Shown piece after piece: positions 27,969-39,776 of a stretch of DNA of 64,000 nucleotides. The stretch's first letter is position 1, and each line of letters starts with the position of its first letter. This stretch comes from Hyalella azteca (Eukaryota; Arthropoda; Malacostraca; Amphipoda; Hyalellidae), in the NCBI RefSeq assembly GCF_000764305.2, contig NW_025939527.1, positions 435,583 through 499,582 of the forward strand, read 5' to 3'. The translations under genes were made by a program, and so were the position numbers. The notes under the pieces are model-generated. The model had not been told where the DNA came from and did not search any database. It worked only from the letters and a program-made list of their open reading frames with translations.

Positions 27969-30339
27969 CATTTGTAACATTGTAGTGACATTGTAGTGAC
28001 TACAACAAACACGAGAATGGTCTACGGTATTAACTCCTGACATTTCATTATACATTTTTTTTAATGACCAAGTACGTGCAATCTAGTCAAGGGAAAGTAA
28101 CTCCCACATTTCACAGGAAAATATCGATCTTCAAACTAACAAAAAACAAGTAAAAAATATGAATTTATCAGAATTAGGCTGAAATTTATTTAATAATGAA
28201 AGATTTCTATTTCCATTTAACTTTGGTCATCCATCGAATCCACGCTCCTTGTTTTTGGTTCCATGCTTGTTTTCCACAATGAAATTTGGCGCTCTCTTTT
28301 ATTACTGTAAAATGAGTTATTGTAATGCCATTTATATTTAAAACTGCATAAAATCAAATTAAATTGCATATAGCAATGTGGTAAGAAGTGCAATTCAGAA
28401 AATTTAGAATTATTAGAAAACATTAAAATATTTTCTTAAAAACAAACGTACGGCAAACTTTGTTCGAGGAAATATAAAGCATCTGTCTTGCAATTTCTTG
28501 AGACAGCCTCTTAATCTAAACAGCCAGGACGAAGTTCACCTTCCACTCCTCTTCCTCAAACTTAATTTAAAAGAAGTTTGCAAGCTATGATAGCGACCAA
28601 AGTTATCTGATTACAGTCGTTGAGTTTTCCAAAATGTGTGCAAAGTCAAACTGCCGTTAGTTTCGAGACAAGCCCTCATGAATCTTGCCTCAGGTTAAGG
28701 TTTTATGACAAGGCAGTCATTGCGGCCTGAAGCTAAAGAGATGAAAAACAGTCTTTGATGAAGTACGAATTAGAGAACGGGATTAACTAGACGACTGCGC
28801 TTAGAGAAATGAGTGAGCCTTTGTCCAATTATCGATATTGCATTTGCATGTTGACGCAGGGAAAGGCCGCTCTCCGGCCGTCCTATGGGTAAAAAGTGTG
28901 TCTATTTGAAAATATGGTCCGTTCACTCTTTGAATAATGCCTCTGAAAAAATAATGACACAGTTTGAAAATTTGTCTGAGCAAGATATTATTATACTCTA
29001 ATTGTAATAAATGGAAAAAATTTTTATTGTTTGTACCAAATTACCCGCCTTAATATAGAATCACCAGAAAATAAATTTCCTGGCTTCACTTACCTTCTAA
29101 TTTGCTTTAGATGAAATTACGAACGTATAAATAGCGACAAAAAAAAACGGAAATTGCCTTCAGAATATAAAAAACATGCGTATTGAAAATCATGAAATTC
29201 CAACATGACACCCAAGGAGTTTTTCATCATATAGCTAAAATTATTTCAACTTTAGGTTTTCAGAGACAACTGAATGCAAAATATCTTCCTGATTTCTGTT
29301 GTAAATATCATCGATAATCACTAGTATTAAAATATTGTTTTCCGAAAAAAAACTTAATTAAGTTCCATTTGCTGACTGATTTACTTATGCGCGCATCCAT
29401 TTGCACCTGTTTCCTCCACCTCGCGTTTTTGTGAGTCTCTGTCCATTTAAAAGCTTCAAAATAAGTCTCGGCAGAGCGTAGGCTGGAACGAAGCACTTCG
29501 GAACATCCCATCAACTCAAAGGAGTATCGAGTGCTGGTCGAGGATCAAAGAAGGCCTTTTAAAAACAACACTGAGATTGGGAACCTTCCAACAGTTTCGG
29601 TGGCGTTCGCTTTCGAGCTGTGCAATGACGATGCAGCGGCAGCGTTTCCTCTCAATTTAGTTCTGGGCGGGCTGCTCGCGGCCGGCATTTCCGATACATG
29701 GAAAGGGTTTTGGCTTGGGGACGAAAGACTTTCAGCTACTAAAGGCGGTAGCGTTGGTTTTTTAAGATATTTTTAACCCTGCAGGGAAGATTTGAGTGGC
29801 CAAAATGGTTGCTGCGTTAATGATTTTGAGAGTTAACAGACAAGTATGGTTAGCTATGGACGAAAACACACAAATGCGCTCCTCTGCGATACATAAATAA
29901 GGACATCCTATTTTCATAAGAAAGGATGCTACAAGAATAATCTTCTATTTAACCCAAGTAATTCTTTAATGATGATTAGCTATAACAAACTCTGTTTTTT
30001 TTATTATGAATTAATTTTTATTGTTTATTTAGACCCAGTAAAAGTAGGTACGGTGAATCTTGAATCGATGGAAAACTAATTAATTCATCAGTTCAAAAGA
30101 ATTAGGAATAATCTATCATTAATTAGGACTTAAAAACTCAAAAAGTTAAAATAAATTTCCGACATACTGTACGTAATAAATTATTGAATTTCCAGTTATT
30201 CTAAACGACTGCCCGAGCGCATACACCATCGGTGTCATTGGACAGTCTATATTTATGGGCCAGGCTTGGAATCCAATATGTGTGAGCAAACACCATGAGT
30301 CTCGATAGGCCGCTAAGACAACACAGCGCGAAACAAGCG

Positions 30340-30677
30340 GCCACTTCGTAGTGACGGCCAACAGCCAGGTTGCCTTGCTGGCCACTTGGTTGCGACGGCC
30401 AACAGCCAGGCTGCCACACTGGCCACTTGGTTGCGACGGCCATCAGCCAGGCTGCCACACTGGCCACTTGGTTGCGACGGCCATCAGCCAGGCTGCCATG
30501 CTGGCCACTTGGTTGCGATGGCCAACAGCCAGGCTGCCATCCTGGCCACTTGGTTGCGACGGCCAACTGCCAGACTGCCATGCTGGCAACTTGCTATTGA
30601 CGGCCAACGGCCAAACTGACCACTTGATAGTAACTGCCAACAGCCACTCTTCTGCGCTGGTTACTTTGTAGTGACCG
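30340..30677. repeat. 41-bp tandem repeat, about 8 copies
   Basis: Units contain TGCGACGGCCAACAGCCAGG followed by CTGCCACACTGGCCACTTGGT, with TGCGACGG at 30391, 30432 and 30473 (41-bp period). Outer copies are more diverged (AGTGACGGCC at the left edge, AGTAACTGCC at the right), while central copies are nearly identical. It lies about 380 bp upstream of exon 2. Four overlapping open frames here are by-products of a unit length that shifts frame. Confidence 0.88.
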
Positions 30678-31054
30678 CGTTCACACTTCACGATTTCTCT
30701 TCAGCCGAATAAGCAGTGAAATTTACGATCTTATTAATATATCAGTTAGTTCAATGACCTGGCCCAAATAGCATGAAATGTTTAATAATCTAAAATTTAA
30801 AATTCTGAACATAAAATCTGATCTAATCTTAAGACGAAATGTTTTCCCAAAGTTAATAATCGAATTAATCAATACATCAACGTGAATGTTTAAAATTAAA
30901 GTGTGAAGGCACATTCACTGCACCGTTACAAACTATTAGTTGGTACATTGCTTTCATTGATTATTAAATTCTAAGTATTGTCATTTAAAATGCTATATAG
31001 GTGGAGACTGTCCATTATATTTCCGTTAAAATGTTTTCATTGTTTTATCCTCAG

Positions 31055-31190
31055 GAGGCGGAGACACGGTGGTAGAGTCTCTGGTAGACAGGACGGTGTC
31101 TCTGCCGTGTCTCGCGGCCCAGAGACCACATCACGACACGCCTGTGCTGCTGCTCTACTATCAAGCGGACTCGAACTTCCCTTTCTTCAG
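31055..31190 (+). CDS. Exon 2: first half of Ig1 (V-set)
   Basis: The acceptor TTTTATCCTCAG| and donor TTCTTCAG|GTGATT bound 136 bp read in phase 1 to phase 2. It encodes residues 29-73, with the B-strand motif VSLPC (C47) and then PVLLLYYQAD, the C-strand position where sidestep proteins usually have a VLWYKD-type motif. The usual core tryptophan aligns with tyrosine here (Y63). The exon ends NFPFF, and the split codon completes serine to give SYDAR, matching the family's PIYS.DAR segment. That agreement across the splice strongly supports joining it to exon 3. Confidence 0.85.
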
Positions 31191-31569
31191 GTGATTCTCG
31201 ATTTTCTTTTTTCCTCATTTGAAGTATTTTTAGCGCATTTTCTCATTTACGGGAAAAATGCACTATTGTGCTCGCCATGTCCGTCCGTCTGTCTGTCCGT
31301 CTGTCTGTCCGTCCGTGACTTCAAGTTTTCGTCGACGAGAAAATGCGCTCTCTGTTACTCACTGCAGTGAGTATTGAGTCAAATTTTTTAATTTAGTATT
31401 TATTTAAATCAACTCTTGTTTGGTGGATTTAGAAATTCTCCATTTTCTTAGTTATTTCTGTTCATTGTATTATTGTGTTGTGAGCCTACTTGAAAATAGC
31501 ATCTATAACTAATTATGTTTCATCTCTATGAAAATCAGACAATTTTATTAATTTAGTTCTTGAATGTAT

Positions 31570-31989
31570 TCAGCCACTTTTTTTGTCAAAGCCCCACGAT
31601 GTTTTGAAGTTCCATATACATATCTCGCTGGGAGCCTGTTCAGTCATGCACGCTGTAATCCTTGCACTTTCCAACTGCATTGCATCCGAACATAGGTTGT
31701 GAGAGTCAATACAATTTTCAAAGTTGTAATGGATCTCCAAGTTTGAAAGTGGTGGCAAATTTGAACAAATATTGCTGTCACACTTCTCCTTCCCTATTTT
31801 TCTTTCATCCTGGAAAATAGCCAGGAGCTGGACGAATCTGTTTGCCGCTACTTGATAAAGTTCTCTACTTTTTTCAATCACTAAACGAAATGTTCCGATT
31901 GGAAGGTATGCTCTAAATCTAAGTGAGCCTTTAGGCTGTGGAATTCCAATATTGCGAGCCCCAGCGCGCCGCAGCTGTGAAGCTGACAA
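31570..31989 (-). other. Unrecognised 139-codon ORF inside the inverted-repeat segment
   Basis: This is the longest non-repetitive ORF within the 1.4-kb segment. It begins MSASQLRRAGARNIGIPQPK and is mixed in composition, with six cysteines. I do not recognise a transposase, nuclease or host protein. Upstream on the same strand, across the 17-bp array, another frame reads SFEYSDSDEAIPDAYVDR (about 32300-32240), an acidic stretch of the sort found near the start of some transposases. It could be a decayed transposon gene, a captured host fragment or chance. Confidence 0.2.
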
Positions 31990-32038
31990 CTGAAATTAGG
32001 CAGGCCGGGCCCGTAGGTATGGATTCTTTCGAGCCCCT

Positions 32039-32224
32039 GGCCCATACAGACAGCGGCCCATTCCTGCCACTGGCCTATTCCAGCCACCGGCCCATAACAG
32101 CCATCGGCCCATACCTACCACTGGCCCACACCAGCCACCGGTCCATTCCTGCCACCAGCCCATTCCTGCCACCGGTCCATTTCTGCCACTGGTCCATTCC
32201 TGCCACCGGCCCATTGCAGCTCAT
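32039..32224. repeat. 17-bp tandem repeat, about 11 copies
   Basis: Units follow GGCCCATTCCTGCCACT/C with an exact 17-bp period from 32055 to 32224. Unit variants mix GGTCCATT and CACCAGCC. It lies within the inverted-repeat segment and explains the repeated WAGGRNGPVAGMG-type peptides on the minus strand. Confidence 0.88.
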
Positions 32225-34231
32225 GAGACGGTGCAGTCGTGCGCCCGGTCGACGTATGCGTCTGGAATTGCCTCGTCGCTGTCCGAGTATTCAAATGAGG
32301 CTTCGTAGTCACATCTTCTATCACTGATACAGCGAGATAAACTACAACCCTGGTTCTCTGGGATATGTGGCTGCTCATTGGCAATACGTCAATCATTACC
32401 TTCTTTTTTAATGTCAATTAGCGATGGAGAAATGATTTAGTGTTTGTGCATGAGACTTCATAATCAATTAAAAATCAATTTTGAAAAAATAGATCAGTAG
32501 TCACTGCAGTGAGTGACAGCGAGCGCATTTTTTCGTGAAGTCACGGAGGGCCGGACGAACATGACGAACACAATAGCGCCTTTTTTCTATTAATGAGAAA
32601 ATGCGCAAAAAATTAGTTCGTAAAAATAGTGATATTTTTATCAATTTAATAAATGAAACTAGATGTTATTATTTATTATAAAGACGACACGATTAATTTT
32701 TTTTGGTCGAAAAATAGGAAAATCGCTTCTTACAAAAACTCAATTTTACATCATGACTTTAACATTAACATCGAAATAAAATGCTTTTCATATGCCCAAA
32801 GGTAACTTAATAGACTTTCTAAAAAGGTAATGAAACCATTCACAACCAGCACTACATTGGCACGTTTCAAGAAAGATGACATCGGCATTTTCTATGTTTA
32901 TGATGCACGGAGCACGTCTAAAGTTCACGAAGTGTGACAGATTCTGCCATCTGTTGATGTTATCCAAAAGCTGCTTCCTTCCAGACAAAATTCGTCCATT
33001 TATCGTAGAAGAGTCGCCTTTTCAAGCAGCTCTTTCCCAAGAGGATTGCGCGCCTATGAGAAATAGCTGTTCATTGCTCACCGGAGACAGCCTAGCCCCG
33101 CGACGGGCTTTTTAGTGTCCAGTTGCAGCACGAAGATGCTTGCACATTTTTATAAAAATCGATTGACCGTTGCGATTTGTGGTGTCAAGATCATACAATT
33201 TTAGGCGACTAGTATTAGTAAATTAGTCTAATGTTTGTCTTTGATCTATTTAAATTATATTTAAATAATATCGTTTTTCTATTTTATGGCAGTCGTTGAT
33301 GATTTTGCATTAACGTTTTAATTACCTTTTTTAACGAGTTCAATTTTTTAAGAATATTTTTAGGGTAAACCCCCATCACTTTGATTATAGTCTAGTGTGA
33401 AAATATAAAATAATTTGTCCATCATTGTGCAAATCAGCACCAGCACTTTTTATAATACCTGCACATAAATTCAAATTAGATTATGATCAGGTAGAATACA
33501 GGCAGCACTGGCAATAATTATTTATTATTGTGCAATTATTTAGTGATTTTGTCGCGGACTGTCTTTCTGTGAAACATGGTTCTCGCTTTTTTTCTTAACA
33601 ACACATTATTCGAAACTGAATTCAACGTAAGCCTTCATCGGCTCACTCTTGAATGAGCCGCCATACTGGACAAACAAACGGTGGACACGGCCTCCGTGTG
33701 GCATTCTTAGAAGATAATCCCATGGATCTGTCTTTACTTATATATTCTTCATGTAATTAGTTTCAACTGTGATTTGTTCATTAAGTCAATGACTTGAATT
33801 TAATCCATTCTTGTCAGCCTATTCGATTCAACTGTCTCTGTAATGTGTGGCGCTGCTTTCCCTCAAAATTGTCCCACCACAATTTCTACTTCAGTGGTTC
33901 TTCCCCAATATTTGCCAGCATCCCTCGTGAAAAGTAATCGTTAAATATTTATAAAAGAGTGAAACGACCGGAATCACGCAGTTAAAATAATTGACATTCA
34001 TTGGACTTAAAGTGAGGAAGAATTGTATGGAAGCGAATAAGTTTCTAAACGTCTCGTTCCAGTGTATCGCCATCACTCGGAACACAGCTAAATATTTGAT
34101 TCATCTAGAATATCGCAGCAAATTGAAACTTGGGCGATAAATCTACCTGAGCATGATTTATATGGTACTAATAGCATGAGGTACATTCCCTGGGCCCAAT
34201 TTGGAGCACGACTCGTCACCTGCGAAACTCT

Positions 34232-34450
34232 GCATTCTCGTATCTCGAAGTGCGACCTCGTACCTGGACGTGCTATCTCGTATCTTGACCCGCTACCTCG
34301 TGCTGCCATGAATCTCGACGTGCAATCTTGTATGTGGAGTCGCTATATAGAATCTGGACGTGCTATCTCGTATCTTGACTCGCTACCTTGTGCTGCCATT
34401 ATCTTGACGTGCCAGAATCAAATCAGCTTTCTCGTATTTGACGTGCTACC
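34232..34450. repeat. 20-bp degenerate repeat with 90-bp higher order
   Basis: Units of the form TATCTCGTATCTTGACGTGC (20 bp) alternate with a 30-bp variant carrying TGCTGCCAT. The block TCTGGACGTGCTATCTCGTA occurs in matching form 90 bp apart (about 34264 and 34354). Confidence 0.7.
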
Positions 34451-36059
34451 TCTAATCTAAATGACTGGGCCAGACAAATGCAGAGGACATATCAACTCAT
34501 AATACGACGGCAAGCAATCAGCGATACTTCAACAGATTTATAAAGAATGATAATTTGAAATATGTATTAACGTTTAAGATAATTATATTTCGATGAACAA
34601 AAAGGCGAATTTATGATTCATATGAGTCCTTTTTAATGTCGTATGATTTCCGAGTTTTGTATTTTATTAGTGACAGTCATTGTTAATTGTTCAAAAATTA
34701 TATGCTTGACATATTTCCCTCTGAGCAGTAACTTCCAAGTTTTAATTTTATATTAACTCCGCCATCATATTAATCAACAGTTTTTGCAATCAAATATTTT
34801 TGCAGAAAACAGTCTCATGTTAAATTTAACCATAAAAATTTTATTAATCAAATGCTCTGCAGAGTATAATATTTACAAGCAACCTTCATTCAATTTGTCC
34901 GCGAAAACCAAAACCAGCTTTTTTTCTTTGCGAAGCTTTATTTTGAGCCGATATTGACGATGCATGACTAGGTTTTTCGAATGAATAAAATCTTGCAAAC
35001 ATTTGCTGAGCACCAGGCTGTCACTTATTGACTCTCTTCAAAGACACCGCGGACTGCTCAGTCGTTCATTGGTAAATTTCTTCTTGAATTTCAAAATGTC
35101 CTTCATGAATTCGAGCTCATTCTCAGCAACCTCTGCAGCACCTGCAGAATTAGATTTGGAATTACAAGCTCAATATTTTTTAGAGCATTTGATCAGAAAT
35201 TATTCTTGTTTTAAGGAAATAGATTTTGTTGTCTTATGACTGAGCCCATTTAGATGCACGAGAATTGTTTGACATAGAGTTTCCATTCCAAAGATATAAC
35301 TCATAGAGGAAGTATTGAAAGACAGTGGGATTGCCTGGAAAACAATCTACTGTAGAGTAGTTTCCCTAACCGTGTCCTGAGAATACTCGAGTTATCTTGC
35401 CCGTTCCAATTAACACTCAGTTAACTAGAGGGAAGAATGTTTTAATAAAGACCAAAGGTATTCGAGGCAGTGTTAAGGGAGTTACGAACTCGCTGTTGAC
35501 AACATCAGTATGCTAAACGCGCTCAAAACTTCCCAACCTCGCGCTTTTGGCTTCAATCTTTGTAGGAACTCAATTAGTGTCGGGAAGACGTGAATAAGCC
35601 AGCGCCGAATTTCTAGGATGTTACAAATGCGAATTGCATTGTTTCTGCGAGCCGCCCCGTGTTCGCTCAAATGCCTGGAATCACTCCCAAAAACTCTACT
35701 AGTGTAGAATTACCGAAAAGAGGCATACAAGGTGTGGGGAAAATCGTGTTCAGCGAATTCAGTTCATTTAATTTAAATCAGCGAATATTTCATTTGCTGA
35801 TTATTATTCGCTAATTTATTTATGTAACGTCTTAGTCAAAGTTTTTTGTGTGTTTAAAATCTGACATCACAAAAAAGATCTTTTTGTGTGCGTATCCTAT
35901 ACATATACTCATCGTGCAAGGCATAGCAAGATTGCCAAGAAGAAATTGGAACCAAAATGAAAATTTTATTCTAAATTGATCTTGAATTAATAACTCAAAA
36001 TATAATAGTTTTTATATTACCTAACGAAAAATAAATTGGATTTTTAGGTAAAATGGGAA

Positions 36060-36150
36060 ATTTTGTGGAGCTGGAGACCATCTCTATCGTCAGTTAATTA
36101 TAAACTGATGACGAAACTGGTCTCCGAAACGTTTCAGTCCAGAATATGAT
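36060..36150. repeat. Palindromic copy pair of a CTGATGA...TCCGAAACG repeat
   Basis: GGAGACCA is followed by ATCGTCAGTT and then, after a short loop, AACTGATGACGA and TGGTCTCC, forming a long imperfect hairpin. The right half continues CCGAAACGTTTCAG. The same motif type appears near 48240, so both belong to one dispersed repeat family. Confidence 0.5.
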
Positions 36151-37271
36151 AAATTTTTACCGTTTTCACAGTGCTGTTGAATAATAAATTTATTTGCGAT
36201 AGAAATAAATACATTACCGTAGTAGAATGCGATTGCATATGAGCTTTAGATTTTATATTGCTGAACAAAATATGGAATTATACAATGAATATATTGATTT
36301 GAAAATATTTGTAGTAAAGTGTTTGATACCATAGGCTAATTGAAAATTTTCATGTTGATCTGTTTCTCAATTAAAAAATTATTCCTCAAAATTTGGAATT
36401 TAATGATGGATTTCTTAATGTCAAGTTTACATTCAGTTCAATAGATCGTACTTCTATCTGAAATATTTTTATCAATTTGCGAAAGCTCATGAACATAGAA
36501 ACTGTTCTCTCATTTAAAGTTTTCTGCTTCGGTATTTTAGTTTTATAAAATTTAAATATTTGAAATTAAAATTCCAAAATCTTAATACTCGTACCAATCA
36601 TTTTGCATCTGATTTATTTAATGAATAAGACCTTAGGCTCTTTCCAAGAATTTTCTTCAGTTGGTGCACGATTGGTAAAACTTTTTAATTGCCTTCGAAA
36701 AAGTTGAAAAGACGAACCAAGCTTTGTCAATTGCTGCGCCTTCGCTAATTAGCTCTAGCCTAGAGCGTAGGAGCTTCAACGCTCGAAAAAAAACTTAATG
36801 AAGATTATTACAAACATGGCCAATCATTGACCATTTTGCTGGCCAACTATTGGCCAAAATATTCAAATATTTCCTTGCTTGAACAACAGGAGGTCTTCCT
36901 CTTGTCAATGTGTACCCCCTGATAATAATTATCTAAATTAAATTTTTCGAGCAGTGGCTTCTTGAGTCCTCCGGCAGCTCATCGCAACCAATCGACCGAC
37001 CTCCCTTGCTATTCACGGCACCCATTTAAACTTGTGATTGGGTTCCTTTAAAGCGTACTTGCGAAAATATCCAAACTTCAACTTTTGGATAACTTTGGCA
37101 ATCGTTCATTAATTTGATTTGCCTCTCAATGCTACTGAAGTGCTCCATTTGCTAACGAGTATTCATTGTTAAAATTTAATTGATTTCAACTTGGCAGTTC
37201 CGGAAGAGTTTCAACTTTTTAAAAACACTTTCAATCACGGTACTTTACTTTACGGGCAACTTTTTCTAGAG

Positions 37272-37450
37272 GCACAGAATGACTCCACGTTTCGGTTCCA
37301 TGTAACAGTTTTTAAATTATTTAAGAGAAACTAAATGGCTCTACGATTCCGTTCTATTTATGGATTTTTAAAAGATTTAAGAAAAACCGATTTGCTCTAT
37401 TTTTCGAAGCGATGTAATTATTTTCATTGGATTTAATCTAAGAAAAACTC
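37272..37450. repeat. Imperfect tandem repeat of about 60 bp, three copies
   Basis: Successive units run from a G(A/G)CTC(C/T)A(C/T) element through a TTCGG/TTCCG stretch to TTTAAGA(G/A)AAA. The copies are substantially diverged, so the array is old. Confidence 0.4.
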
Positions 37451-38344
37451 TGTATGATAAGCAATTTCAGAAGGTGTATTCTTGCATATTCTCATCAGCT
37501 TATCTTTGCCTCGATCACCCTTTCCTACATTGTTCGTAGAATGTGGAAATACTACTTACTATTATTTGAAAAAAGAATTCGCCTCAACTATGCATTCAGA
37601 GAGATTTGACTCAACAAAGCTCAACTAAGCATAATAAAAACAATAATCTCCTATACATCAATGTAAATGATTCACTTTCTATTTATTCGACATTTTTTTC
37701 AATTTGGCTTTTTTATATTCCATCGTCAGCCCTTTTCTCCCATCAGCGTTCAGTAGGTATGCATCACAATAATCGAATCTCGATCAAGATGCAAGGCTGG
37801 CTTTGAATTTTAAAGAAACGATAACCTCTAATTTTCGATACACCTGCGATCGAGAATGTCTATTGTTGGCAATATTCCTTCAATACTGTTTGATTCGTAA
37901 AACGATCACACAGAAACCATTAATAATATTTCAAACCTTCAAACCATTAAAAATAATATGCAAGAGAGATATTATAAAAGACGTCCAGAAAGTTACTACG
38001 AAAGGCGATGCAGCAAACATTGGAATGTCGTTCCAAAACAAACGGTCGCGGCATGGTTGGCTGGCTCGAAATCTCGGTCTATTCCTCGGCTAAATGAAAC
38101 ACATTAGTCAAGACAGCGTCCCCGTTAAGGGTTGCGCAGAGACCGAGTTTACTGAGGAGTAATAAAGTCTCACTGAAGTGCGGGTCTGAGTGCGGTATTT
38201 TGTTGGCTGGTCTGCTGGTAAGCAGCAGTTATGTATGCAAACCCACGACGCCCAGGCCGACCACACGTCTTGCCATAGAGCTCTCGGTCACGTCTCGGGC
38301 ATGGGGGCCTCTGTCATGCAGGAAGTTGACGACGATGAATGCTT

Positions 38345-38535
38345 AATAGTGATGAGTAGTGTGCATAGATCTGCAGTAATAGTGCGCAGTGCAGCTTTAT
38401 AGTGATGTGCTCACCAGCAGGGCGCAGTGCAGCTCTATAGTGATGAGTAGTGTGCATAGATCTGCAGTAATAGTGCGCAGTGCAGCTTTATAGTGATGAG
38501 ATCACCAGCAGTGCGCAGTGTAGCTCTTCAGTTTT
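38345..38535. repeat. 91-bp tandem duplication (about 2.1 copies)
   Basis: GATGAGTAGTGTGCATAGAT recurs at 38351 and 38442, followed in both copies by CTGCAGTAATAGTGCGCAG. Shorter AGTGCAGCT(T/C)TATAGTGATG units are nested within, indicating two rounds of expansion. Confidence 0.8.
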
Positions 38536-39561
38536 GAGCCCCGGTATCCCGTTGGTAGAAAGCTTTAGAATTTTGTAAAAATAAAACATTCATATTTATC
38601 CATTATTTGTTGCACCATCGGAATACTTCAACAAGAGAAGTTTTTTGTTTCACTGCCATTCCACTTGGAAGCGAAGTCGTTCAATCAATCGCCACTACTC
38701 CCTGATGCAATTTAGGTTTTTAGAAGCCTTTCTACTATCATTTGGATCCAATTTTTGTCAGTCCTTATCCATTTTTTAAAAGTTTTACGCAATTTCAGTG
38801 AAAAAGCTCCATTACAGCGACTAATTCTTCGGATAAAAAAATCTCATTATTCTCGTGGAAAAGTTTCACGCTCTGAAAACAATGCGATCCCGCGGCTCTA
38901 AGGGACACGGTATCCACTTTGTATCGCTGCTCTGCTGTCGCTGCCTTAATGCTTGGCCCTAAACCCTAGCGACTGCAATGTCTGTGGGAATTTTAGGAGC
39001 AGGAAAAACGGCATTACTTCATTAATATGACCTGATGTTGCAATAGTGAATAATAACTTCTGTAAAACAGCTGCGACTGTCGCATATCGAGTAACGTGCG
39101 TTTTAGGGCTAAATTTTCCTTCCCATACATTTTCAGTTAATCTTTTTTAATCTTTTCTAGTATTAATTTAATTTCCAATTTCTATTTTAATTTAAAGCCG
39201 GGAGAAAAATTGAGTCGATTTTTCAATGCCAAAAAAAAATTTCAACTTGAATTGTCGTCTTGACATGTAGAAAATTATTACATTGATCTATTTGCTAATA
39301 AATTACGTTGTATAAGCAGAGTAATCTCATAAAAAATTAATCTATCGTTAGAAATTTCGCTCTTCTCGGATTTTCTCATGTTTTCTAAGTATTTTAGGTC
39401 AGGAATGATGATGAGTCTAGTTAATTTCCAGCGCGTTTGCAATAAGCGTTGGTTCATTTTCTCATTGATCTTATTTCCTCTCCGTGGACAGTAAATTAAA
39501 AAACTCTCATGTTCAAGCCATGCTCGACACATTGGCTAATTTCTGGTTGTATTGCTGGCAG

Positions 39562-39776
39562 TTACGACGCGAGATCGGGCCAGTTCTGGCGCGGTGGCAG
39601 TTCTCGTACGCGTGACCCTCGATACGAGGGCAGAGTGGCGCTCAACGTCACCTCCCCTCACCGCGTGGCCCTCAGCCTCCATCGCGTCACCCGCAACGAC
39701 ACTGGAAAATTCACCTGTCGCGTCGACTTCCTTGGCTCCCCCAGCCTCAATTCGGCGATCACCTTAAAAGTCTACG
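39562..39776 (+). CDS. Exon 3: second half of Ig1
   Basis: The acceptor ATTGCTGGCAG| and strong donor TCTACG|GTAAGT bound 215 bp, phase 2 in and phase 1 out. It encodes residues 74-145: SYDARSGQFW, a linker, then RVALNV, HRVALSLHRVTRNDTGKF and TCRVDFLGSP. The last contains the F-strand D.G.F.C motif with C126, and CRVDF followed by SP.LNS is a sidestep-family signature. Sequons lie at N102 and N119. Codons are strongly C/G-ending, unlike the flanking intron. In-frame read-through of the donor gives VYGK and then a stop. Confidence 0.92.

Larger units (their letters stand above)
305..31054 (+). other. Intron 1 (about 30.7 kb)
   Basis: AT-rich sequence with stops in all frames. It holds arrays at 3434, 13493, 13844, 19957 and 30340, MITE-like hairpins at 12609 and 23097, palindromes at 1906, 2182 and 27942, and scattered A/T runs. 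No ORF inside it looks like a conserved protein. In the stretches between the listed repeats (roughly 305-1900, 2211-3430, 3540-12600, 14270-19950, 20200-22440, 23250-27940 and 27970-30340) I see nothing I can name. First introns of this size in neuronal cell-surface genes often hold enhancers, but none can be identified by eye. Confidence 0.6.
31232..32607. mobile_element. 1.4-kb segment bounded by inverted repeats of about 105-140 bp
   Basis: The left arm (31232-31373) begins AGCGCATTTTCTCATT, carries a TCCG/TCTG simple repeat at 31279-31315 and ends ACTCACTGCAGTGAG. The right arm (32500-32607) is the reverse complement of the same sequence, with the simple repeat contracted. Each arm also begins GCGCATTTTCTC and later contains the inverse GAGAAAATGCGC, so each arm could itself be a hairpin MITE. 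Either two copies inserted in opposite orientation, or these are the ends of one non-autonomous DNA element. The interior holds a 17-bp minisatellite and a 139-codon minus-strand ORF with no recognised domain. It starts only 41 bp after the exon 2 donor. Confidence 0.6.
31191..39561 (+). other. Intron 2 (about 8.4 kb)
   Basis: It contains the inverted-repeat element at 31232-32607, a 20-bp array at 34232-34450, a palindromic element near 36060-36150, a 60-bp imperfect repeat at 37272-37450 and a 91-bp duplication at 38345-38535. Between these I see only AT-rich sequence and short unconvincing ORFs. Confidence 0.6.

Noticed and set aside
30146..30691. Six overlapping ORFs with WLRRPTARLPCWPLGCDG-like repeats.
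   Set aside because: They are by-products of the 41-bp array, which shifts frame each unit and therefore opens several frames at once.
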